DNA of 64,000 bases from Flavobacterium beibuense (GTDB lineage Bacteria > Bacteroidota > Bacteroidia > Flavobacteriales > Flavobacteriaceae). The position numbers and the translations under genes are program-made. Below the pieces are notes generated by a model, which saw only the letters and a program-made list of their open reading frames with translations, was not told the origin of the DNA and searched no databases. Location: NCBI RefSeq assembly GCF_004151245.1, contig NZ_JUIW01000009.1, positions 1 through 64,000 of the forward strand, given 5' to 3'. Shown here piece after piece: positions 1 to 8,518 of this stretch; position 1 is the first letter of the stretch, and the number at the start of each line of letters is the position of its first letter.

Positions 1-1220
1 CAGTACCTACAAATGTGGTAACTATTACTGTAAATGCTATACCGGCAGAAGGAACTATTGGTTCAGACCAGACAATTTGTAACGGAGCTACTCCGGCAAC
101 TTTAACAGGTAATGTTATAGCCGGCACAGGTGTAACCTATCGTTGGGAATCTTCACCAAATGGAATATCAGGTTGGGCGGCAACAGGAGGTACGGGTAAT
201 AACTATTCACCAGGTACATTAACAGCTACAACGTATTATCGCAGGATAACAAGAATAACCTCGGGGGGTGTTACTTGTGAATCAGTACCTACAAATGTGG
301 TAACCATTACTGTAAATGCTATACCGGCAGAAGGAAGTATTGGTTCATCTCAGACAATATGCAACGGAGCCACTCCGGCAACTTTAACAGGTAATGTTAT
401 AGCCGGTACAGGTGTGGCCTATCGTTGGGAATCTTCTGCAAACGGAATATCAGGTTGGGCGGCAACAGGTGGTACGGGTAATAACTATTCGCCTGGTGCA
501 TTAACAGCCACGACTTATTACCGTAGGATAACGAGGGTAACATCAGGAGGTGTTACTTGTGAATCAGTACCTACAAATGTGGTAACTATTACTGTAAATG
601 CTATACCGGCAGAAGGAACTATTGGTTCATCTCAGACGATATGTAACGGAGATACTCCGGCAATGCTTATCGGCACAGCTGTATTAGGTACAGGAACAAT
701 AACTTATCGTTGGGAGTCTTCTGCAAACGGAACTTCAGGTTGGGCGGCAACAGGTGGTACGGGTAATAACTATTCACCTGGTGCATTAACAGAGACGACT
801 TACTATCGCAGGATAACGATAATTACATCCGGAGGAGCTACTTGTGAATCGGTACCAACAAATGTGGTAACCATTACTGTAAATGCACTTGTTACCGAAG
901 GAAGTATAGGTTCAGGTCAAACAATATGTCACGGTGCTATCCCAGCCCTGCTAACATCCACTACGGCAGGTGCAGGTACAGGAACTGTAACTTATCGTTG
1001 GGAGTCATCTCCAAACGGAAGTTCATGGACAACTGTTTCGGGAGCTACAGGAGCTACATACCAACCCGCTGCATTATATGAAACAACCTATTACCGCAGG
1101 ATTACCATAGCTACCTCAGGTGTAAGCTGTGAATCTCCTGCTAGTAATACAGTTACAGTAACTATAAAGAACTGTAACCTTATTACAAATCCTATGATTT
1201 ATCAAAGGGTGAGTAACTAG
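1..1220 (+). CDS. Repeat adhesin, C-terminal part (5' end outside window)
   Basis: The reading frame is open from base 3 and already lies inside a repeat, so the real start is upstream of the window. The visible protein is about four copies of a ~95-residue Ig-like repeat (period about 285 bp), each with a Cys pair (QTICNG and VTCES), an RWESS strand and a YYRRIT strand. This is the usual stalk design of long secreted adhesins of gliding Bacteroidota. The C-terminus ends in NPMIYQRVSN with no recognisable type IX sorting domain, which is odd because the next gene, 31 bp downstream, has one. It is followed by PorP/SprF and PorE-like genes, so a surface-adhesin role is inferred from context. 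The ligand is unknown. Confidence 0.75.
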   Translation, partial: VPTNVVTITVNAIPAEGTIGSDQTICNGATPATLTGNVIAGTGVTYRWESSPNGISGWAATGGTGNNYSPGTLTATTYYRRITRITSGGVTCESVPTNVVTITVNAIPAEGSIGSSQTICNGATPATLTGNVIAGTGVAYRWESSANGISGWAATGGTGNNYSPGALTATTYYRRITRVTSGGVTCESVPTNVVTITVNAIPAEGTIGSSQTICNGDTPAMLIGTAVLGTGTITYRWESSANGTSGWAATGGTGNNYSPGALTETTYYRRITIITSGGATCESVPTNVVTITVNALVTEGSIGSGQTICHGAIPALLTSTTAGAGTGTVTYRWESSPNGSSWTTVSGATGATYQPAALYETTYYRRITIATSGVSCESPASNTVTVTIKNCNLITNPMIYQRVSN

Positions 1221-1251
1221 AACAGATAAACCCCACTTAAACTGTTTTAAA

Positions 1252-2499
1252 ATGGAAAACATGAAAAAATTAAAAATTACATACCTGTTCCTGCTTTTTT
1301 CAGGAGTGGTAGCTGCCCAGTCAGGGCAAACCGTAAACGAAGGCATACTATATGTAAGCCCGGGAACACTCGTGTCTGTTGAATCGGATTTTGACAACAA
1401 AGGCATGGGCGAGTATGAAAATAATGGAGAAGTTTTGCTTAAAGGCAACTTTAATAATGACGGTATTACAAGCTTTAATCCTGCTTTAGGCGGATATACA
1501 AGGTTTGAAGGATATACTCAGCAGAATATAACCGGCAGCATACCGGCTGACTTTTACAACGTTTTGTTTCGCAACCCAAATCCGCAGCCCGCTTTTCGTT
1601 TGTATGGGGATATTTCGATTAGCGGCAATGCCGATTTTTATCAGGGAATAGTTCAGGATGATATATTTGGGGGAATAATCATATTTGAAGACGAAGCAAC
1701 TCATACCAATACAAGTGATGAAAGTTTTGTTGACGGCTATGCTGTAAAGAATGGCACAACCGACTTTTCATTCCCTATTGGAGACGGCCAATACTACAGG
1801 TATGCTGCTATTTCTGCTCCTGATGATCAGTCATCAGCATTTACAGGTAAGTATTATTTTGAAGATTCCAATGTGCTTTATCCTCATGAAAACAGGGCAC
1901 AGGAAATCGAGATTATAGATAATAGAGAGTACTGGACTATAGATAAGACAGGAGGGGAGGCAGATGTAATGATAACCCTTAGCTGGGATGAATTTACCAC
2001 AACACCATCTGAACTTTTAGTAGAATCAACAGAAGCTATACGTGTTGTGCGTTGGGATACCGAAACAGGCATGTGGGTAGATGAAGGCGGCGTGCAGGAT
2101 ATGTTTGCCAAAACCGTAACTACGCCTGTACACGTTTCAGGATACGGGGTATTTACTTTAGGAAGATTGAGAAAAGGTTATTTACCAACAGAAGATATAG
2201 TTATTTATAACGGTTTAACTCCTGACGGAGATGGTAAAAATGATTATTTCTATATAGAAGGGATAACAAATCATCCGGGTAATACGGTACAGATATACAA
2301 CCGCTGGGGTATAAAAGTGTATGAGACAGCCGAATACGACAGTAACGGAAATGTTTTTACAGGCGTGTCTGCAGGTAGGGCTACACTTTCCCAAAGGGAC
2401 AGGCTTCCTGCAGGTACTTACTTTTATGTAATACAGTATCCGCACAGGGGCACAACTATTAAGAAATCAGGTTATTTATATATAAGCAGTGCAGATTAA
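1252..2499 (+). CDS. Secreted protein with T9SS type B (gliding motility-associated) C-terminal domain
   Basis: A 415-residue protein with an N-terminal signal peptide (MKKLKITYLFLLF, ending near AAQS). An internal ATG at 1261 may be the true start, as it places the Lys pair at the N-terminus. The middle is beta-rich with no family I can name. The last ~95 residues form a type B sorting domain: YNGLTPDGDGKNDYF, then IYNRWGIKVYE, then LPAGTYFYVIQY and a final GYLYI strand. In F. johnsoniae, type B domains (SprB) need a PorP/SprF-like partner for secretion, and such a gene follows directly here. It probably works with the preceding adhesin as one surface system. Confidence 0.85.
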   Translation: MENMKKLKITYLFLLFSGVVAAQSGQTVNEGILYVSPGTLVSVESDFDNKGMGEYENNGEVLLKGNFNNDGITSFNPALGGYTRFEGYTQQNITGSIPADFYNVLFRNPNPQPAFRLYGDISISGNADFYQGIVQDDIFGGIIIFEDEATHTNTSDESFVDGYAVKNGTTDFSFPIGDGQYYRYAAISAPDDQSSAFTGKYYFEDSNVLYPHENRAQEIEIIDNREYWTIDKTGGEADVMITLSWDEFTTTPSELLVESTEAIRVVRWDTETGMWVDEGGVQDMFAKTVTTPVHVSGYGVFTLGRLRKGYLPTEDIVIYNGLTPDGDGKNDYFYIEGITNHPGNTVQIYNRWGIKVYETAEYDSNGNVFTGVSAGRATLSQRDRLPAGTYFYVIQYPHRGTTIKKSGYLYISSAD

Positions 2500-2500
2500 G

Positions 2501-3445
2501 ATGAAGAAGGAAATAAACAAGATGAGAAAGATGTCTGCAAAAAGAATTGTAGCAGTATTTGCACTTATGGCTTGCAGCCTGGCAAATGCACAACAGGATC
2601 CGCAGTATACACAGTATATGTATAATACTATACAGGTTAATCCTGCCTATGCGGGGTCCAGAGGAAAAACAAGCATATTTGGTATATACCGTGCACAATG
2701 GGTAGGACTTGAAGGAGCTCCGACAACTGCAGCAGCTTCGGTAAATGCACCCGTAGGAAATAAGCTGGGGTTGGGATTGTCATTTGTTAATGACAGGATT
2801 GGCCCTATGGACGATAATGCCATATCAGTAGACTTTTCATATACTATTGATGTGTCTTATAACTATCAGCTGGCTTTTGGTTTAAAGGGGACGGCAGATT
2901 TACTGAATATAGATTTTACAAAGCTTAATATTTATAATCCGGATGATCCTGGATTCCAAAATAATGTAGATAACCAGTTTTCACCAAATTTTGGTGCCGG
3001 TGTATTCCTTTATTCTGATAATACTTATTTCGGGGTATCGGTGCCTGATTTTTTGGAAACAAAACATTATGAGCATAATACCACATCGGTAGCTAAAGAC
3101 AGGATGCACTATTATTTTATAGGTGGCCATGTGTTTGATCTTACATACAACCTTAAGTTTAAGCCGGCCGCTATGGTAAAGGCAACAAAAGGTTCTCCGC
3201 TACAGGCAGATGTTTCGGCAAACTTCCTGTATGATGAAAAGCTTACACTAGGTATGGCCTATAGATGGGATGCCGCTTTGAGTGCCTTAGTGGGCTTTCA
3301 GGTAACTAAAGATGTTTTTGTTGGGTATACCTATGATATGGAAACAACAAGATTAGCAGAGTATAACTCAGGATCACATGAAATCTACCTGCGTTTTGAG
3401 TTGGTTAAGAAAAATGAAAAAGTAGAAAACCCACGATTCTTTTAA
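2501..3445 (+). CDS. PorP/SprF family type IX secretion membrane protein
   Basis: Family hallmarks follow the signal peptide: QQDPQYTQYMYN, NPAYAGSRG and a QWVGLEGAPTT block, then regular amphipathic strands of an outer-membrane barrel and a closing EIYLRFEL strand. About 314 residues is normal for the family. A GTG at 2489 overlaps the upstream gene. ATG 2501, 1 bp after the upstream stop, or ATG 2522 (MRKMSAKRIVAVF) is the likelier start. SprF-type proteins assist secretion or surface retention of type B cargo, and here the cargo gene is directly upstream. It has a paralogue at 33601-34533 in the second cassette. Confidence 0.92.
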   Translation: MKKEINKMRKMSAKRIVAVFALMACSLANAQQDPQYTQYMYNTIQVNPAYAGSRGKTSIFGIYRAQWVGLEGAPTTAAASVNAPVGNKLGLGLSFVNDRIGPMDDNAISVDFSYTIDVSYNYQLAFGLKGTADLLNIDFTKLNIYNPDDPGFQNNVDNQFSPNFGAGVFLYSDNTYFGVSVPDFLETKHYEHNTTSVAKDRMHYYFIGGHVFDLTYNLKFKPAAMVKATKGSPLQADVSANFLYDEKLTLGMAYRWDAALSALVGFQVTKDVFVGYTYDMETTRLAEYNSGSHEIYLRFELVKKNEKVENPRFF

Positions 3446-3453
3446 ACAGTACG

Positions 3454-5337
3454 ATGAGGATATTAAAATATACAGGATTACTATTTATACTGTTGCTTAG
3501 TTGTTTTCAGGCTACTGCACAAAGACAGGAAATGAAAAAGGCTAAGATTCAGTTTGATAATTATGCCTATAGTGATGCTTTAGAAATTTACCTTGAGGTG
3601 GCAAACACGGGTTACAGGTCTATAGAACTGTATGAACAAATAGGGGATGCCTATTATTTTAAAGGAGAGCTTGATTATGCTTATCAGTGGTATAATAAAC
3701 TGTTTAACCTTCATAAGGAGGTAGAACCCGAATATTACTACCGTTATGCTCAAACATTAAAGTTTGTGGGTAATGCAGATGAGGCTGATAAGATGATGAA
3801 TAAGTTCTCTGAACTTAATTCGGATGATCTTAGGACTAAAATGTTTTTGGATAATAAGGATTATCGTAAACAGATTGAAGAGAATTCCGGCAGGTATGAA
3901 ATAAAGCCAATGGAAGTAAACTCTAACTTTTCTGATTATGGGTCTGCATTTTATAAAGATAAAATTGTTTTTGCCTCATCCAGAGATACAATTAATAATA
4001 AGAAGAAACGTGGACGTGTTGACCGATGGACAAATGAAGGATTTACAGGCTTATATGTAACTCCTGCAAAGGAAGATGACAGCCTTGCAGGTAAAGTGGA
4101 GAAGTTTTCGTTAAACCTTGATACCAAGTATCATGAGTCGACTCCTGTGTTTACTAAAGACGGAAACACGGTTTACTTTACACGTAACAACTATAATAAC
4201 GGAAAAGTAAAGAAAGACGATCATAACGGGATATTGCTTAAAATATACAGGGCAACATTTAATGGTACCGAATGGACCGATGTAACGGAACTGTCTTTTA
4301 ACAGTAATGATTACAGTTGTGCACACCCTGCATTAAGCGCAGATGAAAGGACACTTTATTTTGCCTCAAATATGCCGGGAACCTACGGTAGGTCTGATAT
4401 ATACAGGGTGAGTATTAACGGGAACGGCAATTTTGGAATGGCAGAAAATTTAGGGCCAGGCATTAATACCGAAGGCAGGGAGAGTTTCCCTTTTGTCTCG
4501 GATACAGATGATCTTTATTTTGCATCTGAGGGGCATCCCGGACTCGGCGGACTGGATATTTTTGTGAGTAAGATGGAACCTGACGGTAATTATATTAAAG
4601 CATATAATGTAGGCAGGCCTATAAATAGTGAAAGGGATGATTTTGGACTAATATATAATGCAGTTGAATCCCAAGGTTTTTTTACCACTAACAGAAAAGG
4701 CAACGATGATATATACAGGTTTAAAGAAATTGAAGAATTTGCCTACGAGTGTAAAGAGAAACTGGAAGGTATATTAAGAGAAGAAGGAACTGGAAGGGTG
4801 CTAGCCAATACTAAAGTGTTAGTTATTGATGAGAAGAAAAAAGTGACTCAGGAAGCAGTTACGGATATTGACGGAAACTACTCTTTTGAGGTGGATTGTG
4901 GTAAGCAATATATTGTGAAGGCAGACAGGGCTGAGGAAGCTCTTGCGCAGAACGAAGTAAAGAAAGGTTCCGATTTAGGTAAGGTGTTTAATATACAATA
5001 CATCTACTTTGATTTAGGTAAATATGAAATTAAACCGGAAGCTGCAAAAGACCTTGATAAGCTGGTTGCTTATATGAAGCAAAATCCGAATATGAAGTTG
5101 GATGTAAGGACACATACCGACTCCCGGGCATCACATAAGTACAATCAGGTACTTTCTGATAAGAGGGCAAATTCCATTATTGCCTATATAATTGATCATG
5201 GTGTGGAAGCATACCGTGTAGGAGGTAGGGGATATGGAGAAACTCAATTATTAAGCAAATGTCCTGATGGTGTAATATGTAGTGAGGAGCAGCACAGGCT
5301 AAACCGCAGGTGTGAATTTATAATAACTGAAATGTAA
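3454..5337 (+). CDS. PorE-like OmpA family protein (TPR, beta-propeller, OmpA)
   Basis: A 627-residue protein with a signal peptide (cleavage near ATAQ). It has TPR-like helices (about 25-140), WD40/PD40-type propeller blades (about 150-430; repeated HPALSADERTLYFAS and FPFVSDTDDLYFAS strands), a small carboxypeptidase-regulatory-like beta domain (about 440-500), and a C-terminal OmpA domain (about 515-627) with the peptidoglycan-binding THTDSR motif and a closing NRRCEF. This domain order is that described for PorE of the type IX secretion system. It starts 8 bp after the PorP/SprF gene and probably shares its mRNA. A peptidoglycan anchor for the partner barrel is inferred. It is a paralogue of 34545-36488. 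Confidence 0.88.
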   Translation: MRILKYTGLLFILLLSCFQATAQRQEMKKAKIQFDNYAYSDALEIYLEVANTGYRSIELYEQIGDAYYFKGELDYAYQWYNKLFNLHKEVEPEYYYRYAQTLKFVGNADEADKMMNKFSELNSDDLRTKMFLDNKDYRKQIEENSGRYEIKPMEVNSNFSDYGSAFYKDKIVFASSRDTINNKKKRGRVDRWTNEGFTGLYVTPAKEDDSLAGKVEKFSLNLDTKYHESTPVFTKDGNTVYFTRNNYNNGKVKKDDHNGILLKIYRATFNGTEWTDVTELSFNSNDYSCAHPALSADERTLYFASNMPGTYGRSDIYRVSINGNGNFGMAENLGPGINTEGRESFPFVSDTDDLYFASEGHPGLGGLDIFVSKMEPDGNYIKAYNVGRPINSERDDFGLIYNAVESQGFFTTNRKGNDDIYRFKEIEEFAYECKEKLEGILREEGTGRVLANTKVLVIDEKKKVTQEAVTDIDGNYSFEVDCGKQYIVKADRAEEALAQNEVKKGSDLGKVFNIQYIYFDLGKYEIKPEAAKDLDKLVAYMKQNPNMKLDVRTHTDSRASHKYNQVLSDKRANSIIAYIIDHGVEAYRVGGRGYGETQLLSKCPDGVICSEEQHRLNRRCEFIITEM

Positions 5338-5356
5338 AACTGGAGAACAGCAGCAT

Positions 5357-5664
5357 AAATAGTTTTTTGTGGGGATAAACTCTTATGCTGTCTGTAACTT
5401 CAGTAAAAATAAAAGCACGGCTTTTAAGTTTCATAGTGGGGAAGCTTAAAAAACAACCGTTTGCTTTCGATAATTAGGTGTTCGGTTAATTGGTTTTGGT
5501 AAACAGAATTAAGTTTTATTGTGGGGATAGACTTTAACCTGTAAAAACAATTTAGAATACACAATTATCAAAAGGAGTGCAATAGTATTTTTTAGTTTTA
5601 ATAGTGGGGATAAACTTCTATACTAAAGCCTCCTTAGGGCCTTGTGAAAACAGGGCCCTTTTTT
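5357..5664 (+). ncRNA. Candidate structured RNA / 3' UTR: four GUGGGGA-loop hairpins plus terminator
   Basis: Four copies of AGTTTY-N2..4-GTGGGGA(T)ARACT lie at 5361-5381, 5426-5447, 5511-5534 and 5594-5617. In each copy the flanks can pair (AGTTT with AAACT) and present GUGGGGA in the loop. Copies 2 and 3 replace an A-U pair with a G-U pair, so pairing is kept. The array ends in the strong terminator at 5637-5664. It follows the PorE-like gene by 20 bp with no clear promoter, so it is either a 3' UTR or a small RNA made from it. Repeated GGA loops recall CsrA-sponge RNAs, but no CsrA is known here. The function is unknown. Confidence 0.35.
5637..5664 (+). terminator. Rho-independent terminator of the first adhesin cassette
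   Basis: A nine-pair stem GGGCCTTGT / ACAGGGCCC (one G-U pair) closes a GAAA tetraloop and is followed by six T. It ends transcription running from the adhesin cassette through the hairpin array. Confidence 0.9.
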
Positions 5665-5751
5665 ATTTATAATGTAAGGTGAGAGAGCCAAATATAATTT
5701 TTTTTAATTAATTGGTATGTTAAGTTTTTAAAATCCAGTTTTTTAATAAAT

Positions 5752-5780
5752 AAAAAGGCAGTCAAAAGACTGCCTTTTTA
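5752..5780 (-). terminator. Rho-independent terminator after thx (works on both strands)
   Basis: GGCAGTC-aaaa-GACTGCC is flanked by A5 on one side and T5 on the other, just beyond the Thx stop codon on the minus strand. Confidence 0.85.
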
Positions 5781-5783
5781 TAA

Positions 5784-5900
5784 TTACTTCTTAGAGGTTT
5801 CAGTTTCGCCTGATTTAGCTTTTTTTTCTTTTGGGCGCCTTACTCCATAAGATCCACGCCAAATTTTACCTCTTTTAGTTTTGATGTCTCCTTTTCCCAT
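5784..5900 (-). CDS. 30S ribosomal protein Thx (bTHX)
   Basis: A 38-residue, very basic protein that begins [20 protein letters not shown] and then RRPKEKK. This matches the Thx family (small peptide stabilising the head of the 30S subunit, widespread in Bacteroidota), which typically starts MGKGDxKTxRGKIxxGxYG. The tail (residues 28-38) is acidic/polar. It lies 49 bp downstream of the P-type ATPase in the same direction. A perfect 10-bp inverted repeat and a TAAATTTG box sit just upstream, suggesting its own promoter. A terminator follows the stop. Confidence 0.93.
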   Translation of the reverse strand: MGKGDIKTKRGKIWRGSYGVRRPKEKKAKSGETETSKK

Positions 5901-5908
5901 AAAAGTTA

Positions 5909-5937
5909 AAATTTGAAGTTAGTATTGCTTCAAATTT
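5909..5937 (-). promoter_or_regulatory. Inverted repeat overlapping the putative thx -7 box
   Basis: AAATTTGAAG and CTTCAAATTT form perfect 10-bp arms around a 9-nt spacer. Read on the minus strand, TAAATTTG (5938-5931), a match to the Bacteroidota -7 element, lies inside the upstream arm. The arm nearest the gene ends 8 bp before the start codon. It could be an operator or a leader hairpin. Confidence 0.5.
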
Positions 5938-5949
5938 ACAAAAACTCAT

Positions 5950-8463
5950 TTAAATGCCGGGTCCGGTATTTTTTAATCGCTTTATCCACTTTACAATTTC
6001 AAACCATATAACCGAGATGAATCCGGCAAGTATGCTTAGCCCAAGTAAAGAAATTGAAGGTGTACTGAATTCAAAAAACTTAACCAACGGATCGACATAC
6101 AGTAGTAAAGAGGTTAACAGGATTGTTATGCCTATTATTAAAGGAATAAGTCTGTTTTTATAGGTAAACGATTTGATAACCGAATAATAAAAAGAACGGT
6201 TAACCAAGGTTAAGAATACGTTTGCCGATATAAGCGTAACAAAAACAAGAGTACGTACATGCGATTCAGTAAGGTCAAAGGAAACAGCATAAAGATAAAT
6301 TCCTAATGTTCCTGCCGTTATGGCTAACCCCTGAATTATACTGGTGGTAAGCTCTCCTATATTAAAAAATGTAGAGGTAAACGGCCTTGGCTTTTGGTTC
6401 ATGGTGTTTTTTTCCATAGGTTCATTTTCATAAATAATAGAGCATGTTGGTCCCATAATAAGTTCAAGGAATATTACATGTACAGGAGAAAAAATGTTAG
6501 GATAAACCCAGCCCAATACTAATGGTACAGATACCGTAAGTATAATAGGTATATGAATGGAAATAATGTACTGAATGGCCTTTTTAAGATTGGTATATAT
6601 TTTTCTGCCCATACCAATGGCATCAACCATTTTGGCAAGATCATCATCAGGTAAAATAAGCGAAGCAGCTTCTTTAGCAATTTCGGTTCCTTTTTTACCC
6701 ATAGCAATACCAATGTGCGATGCTTTTAGTGCAGGTCCGTCATTAACACCGTCACCGGTCATCGCCACTACCTGATTACAGGCTTTAAGTGCATTGATTA
6801 TTTTGAGTTTGGCCTCAGGGAACATACGGGTAAAAATAGCTGTATGCATTACCTTTTCCTTTAACTCTTCGTCAGAGAGATGCATTAATTCCTCTCCGCT
6901 AAGGGTTTTGTCATAATCCTTAAAGCCTATCTGTTTGGCAATGGCTGCGGTTGTAAGGGCATTGTCTCCGGTAACAATTTTTATATCAATGCCGGCATTG
7001 TAAAATGCATTGAAAACGTCATTAATGTTTTTCTTCGGAGGGTCGTAAAAAGCAACTATGCCATCAAAGGTAAAGTTTAGATCCTGCTGATTTTTAGGGA
7101 AATCATTTCCGCTGAATTCCGTATGGCCCACACCTAAAACCCTAAAACCATCCTTTGCCAGATTTGATATGGTTTCGTTAACTGCTGCAATCTCACCTTC
7201 TGATAAGCCTGATACCTTCATCATAGCTTCGGGAGCACCTTTTGCGGCTATTACCCTGTTACCGTTAGTGTCTTCAAAAATATGAGTCATCATTGGTGGT
7301 TTGCCACCCAGCGGATATTCATGAATCATTTTGAAATTCGGCCTTATGTCATTATCCGTTAAGTCAGCATAGGCCTTATGTAGTGCAACTTCCATAGGGT
7401 CGAAAGGAATAGGTTCGCTGGCCCACATGGCATAAGTAATCAATTCGTTTTCTTTTTCAGAAAGATTGTTTTCAGGATTTGATATGAATAATGAAGGAAA
7501 AGCTGCGACACGGGCTAGGGTCATTTTATTTTCGGTAATGGTTCCCGTTTTGTCGGTACATATTACTGTAGCGCTGCCTAACGTTTCTACAGTTTTCATC
7601 TGCTTTACTATAATGTCCATTTTCATGAGCCTCCAGGCGCCTAATGCCATAAATGTAGTAAAGGCAACAGGAATTTCTTCGGGAAGTATACTCATGGCAA
7701 GTGTGAGTGACTTTAAAAGGCTGTCGATAAAATTGCCGGAGTTTATGTAATTAAATACCCATACCGCTACAAAAACAACAGCTCCCAGTATTACCATCTT
7801 TTTTACAAAGTTGGCAATCTGTTTTTCAAGGGGTGTCTTTTCAGTGCTGATATCTTCAAGACTTTGGCCTATTTGCCCCAGTTTTGTAGATTTTCCTATG
7901 GCAGTAACCTTAACTACCGCCAGTCCTGTAGTTACTATGGTTCCGCTGTAAACAATATTATCTTCTTTGTTTTCGTCTTTGGAGACAGGAAATGATTCTC
8001 CTGTAATAACCGATTCGTTAACCGAAAAATCATTGGCCTGCACTATGGTTCCGTCAGCGGGTATGGCAGAACCTTCCTCAACAATCATGAGGTCATCAAT
8101 AACAAGATCTTCGTTGTTAATGGTTTGTTCTTCCCCGTTTCTTATCACCTTGCAGTGAGGACGGGTATAATCCTTAAGTTTTTCAAGAGCATTCCTGCTT
8201 CGGGATTCCTGGTATAGTGAAATGGTAGCTACCAGCAGTATGGAAGCTGCCATAAAAATACCGTCACCAATATCGCCGCTTATAAAGTAAATGGATGCAG
8301 CTACAAGCAATAAAATAATCATGGGCTCCTTGACAAGGTCTTTGAGCGCCATGATTATTTTATTTTCTTTTTTAAATTGTATTGAATTACTGCCGTGGCT
8401 TTCTCTGGATTGTTGCACCTCTTGGGAGGTTAATCCTTTTAGGCCAAAGTACTTTTGCTCCAT
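5950..8463 (-). CDS. Cation-translocating P-type ATPase (P2-like)
   Basis: An 837-residue ion pump of the inner membrane that couples ATP hydrolysis to cation transport. Visible landmarks are the actuator TGES (154-157), the phosphorylation site DKTGT (Asp304), the hinge TGDGVND near residue 570, and about eight to ten membrane segments including an N-terminal pair (about 45-85) and a C-terminal cluster. The N-terminus (LTSQEVQQSR..GSN) is the cation-ATPase N domain. The fourth membrane segment reads PEEIP (261-265) where SERCA-type pumps have PEGLP. The ion is therefore not certain: Ca2+-like by overall layout, but Mg2+, Mn2+ or another cation is possible. Its own promoter candidate is at 8482-8509. 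Confidence 0.85.
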   Translation of the reverse strand: MEQKYFGLKGLTSQEVQQSRESHGSNSIQFKKENKIIMALKDLVKEPMIILLLVAASIYFISGDIGDGIFMAASILLVATISLYQESRSRNALEKLKDYTRPHCKVIRNGEEQTINNEDLVIDDLMIVEEGSAIPADGTIVQANDFSVNESVITGESFPVSKDENKEDNIVYSGTIVTTGLAVVKVTAIGKSTKLGQIGQSLEDISTEKTPLEKQIANFVKKMVILGAVVFVAVWVFNYINSGNFIDSLLKSLTLAMSILPEEIPVAFTTFMALGAWRLMKMDIIVKQMKTVETLGSATVICTDKTGTITENKMTLARVAAFPSLFISNPENNLSEKENELITYAMWASEPIPFDPMEVALHKAYADLTDNDIRPNFKMIHEYPLGGKPPMMTHIFEDTNGNRVIAAKGAPEAMMKVSGLSEGEIAAVNETISNLAKDGFRVLGVGHTEFSGNDFPKNQQDLNFTFDGIVAFYDPPKKNINDVFNAFYNAGIDIKIVTGDNALTTAAIAKQIGFKDYDKTLSGEELMHLSDEELKEKVMHTAIFTRMFPEAKLKIINALKACNQVVAMTGDGVNDGPALKASHIGIAMGKKGTEIAKEAASLILPDDDLAKMVDAIGMGRKIYTNLKKAIQYIISIHIPIILTVSVPLVLGWVYPNIFSPVHVIFLELIMGPTCSIIYENEPMEKNTMNQKPRPFTSTFFNIGELTTSIIQGLAITAGTLGIYLYAVSFDLTESHVRTLVFVTLISANVFLTLVNRSFYYSVIKSFTYKNRLIPLIIGITILLTSLLLYVDPLVKFFEFSTPSISLLGLSILAGFISVIWFEIVKWIKRLKNTGPGI

Positions 8464-8481
8464 AAAAAAGTATTAGTGTAG

Positions 8482-8509
8482 TAAATATACTAAACTTCCA
8501 GGGTCGCAA
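8482..8509 (-). promoter_or_regulatory. Putative promoter of the P-type ATPase gene
   Basis: On the minus strand a TTG (8509-8507) is followed after 17 nt by TATATTTA (8489-8482). This resembles the Bacteroidota -33/-7 pair (TTG and TAnnTTTG), with A for the final G. The start codon lies 18 bp downstream. Confidence 0.45.
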
Positions 8510-8518
8510 TGTTAATCT

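Noticed and set aside
1116-1448. Frameshift joining the left-edge adhesin to the type B sorting-domain gene
   Set aside because: The second gene has its own start codon and signal peptide, so it is a separate gene rather than a broken continuation.
5385-5477. A 30-codon frame starting at ATG 5385 within the hairpin array
   Set aside because: It reads through one of the hairpins, has no ribosome-binding context and no recognisable protein features.
5357-5617. CRISPR array made from the four GTGGGGATAAACT repeats
   Set aside because: The conserved part is too short (about 22-24 bp), degenerate in its flanks and unevenly spaced, and there are no cas genes in the window.
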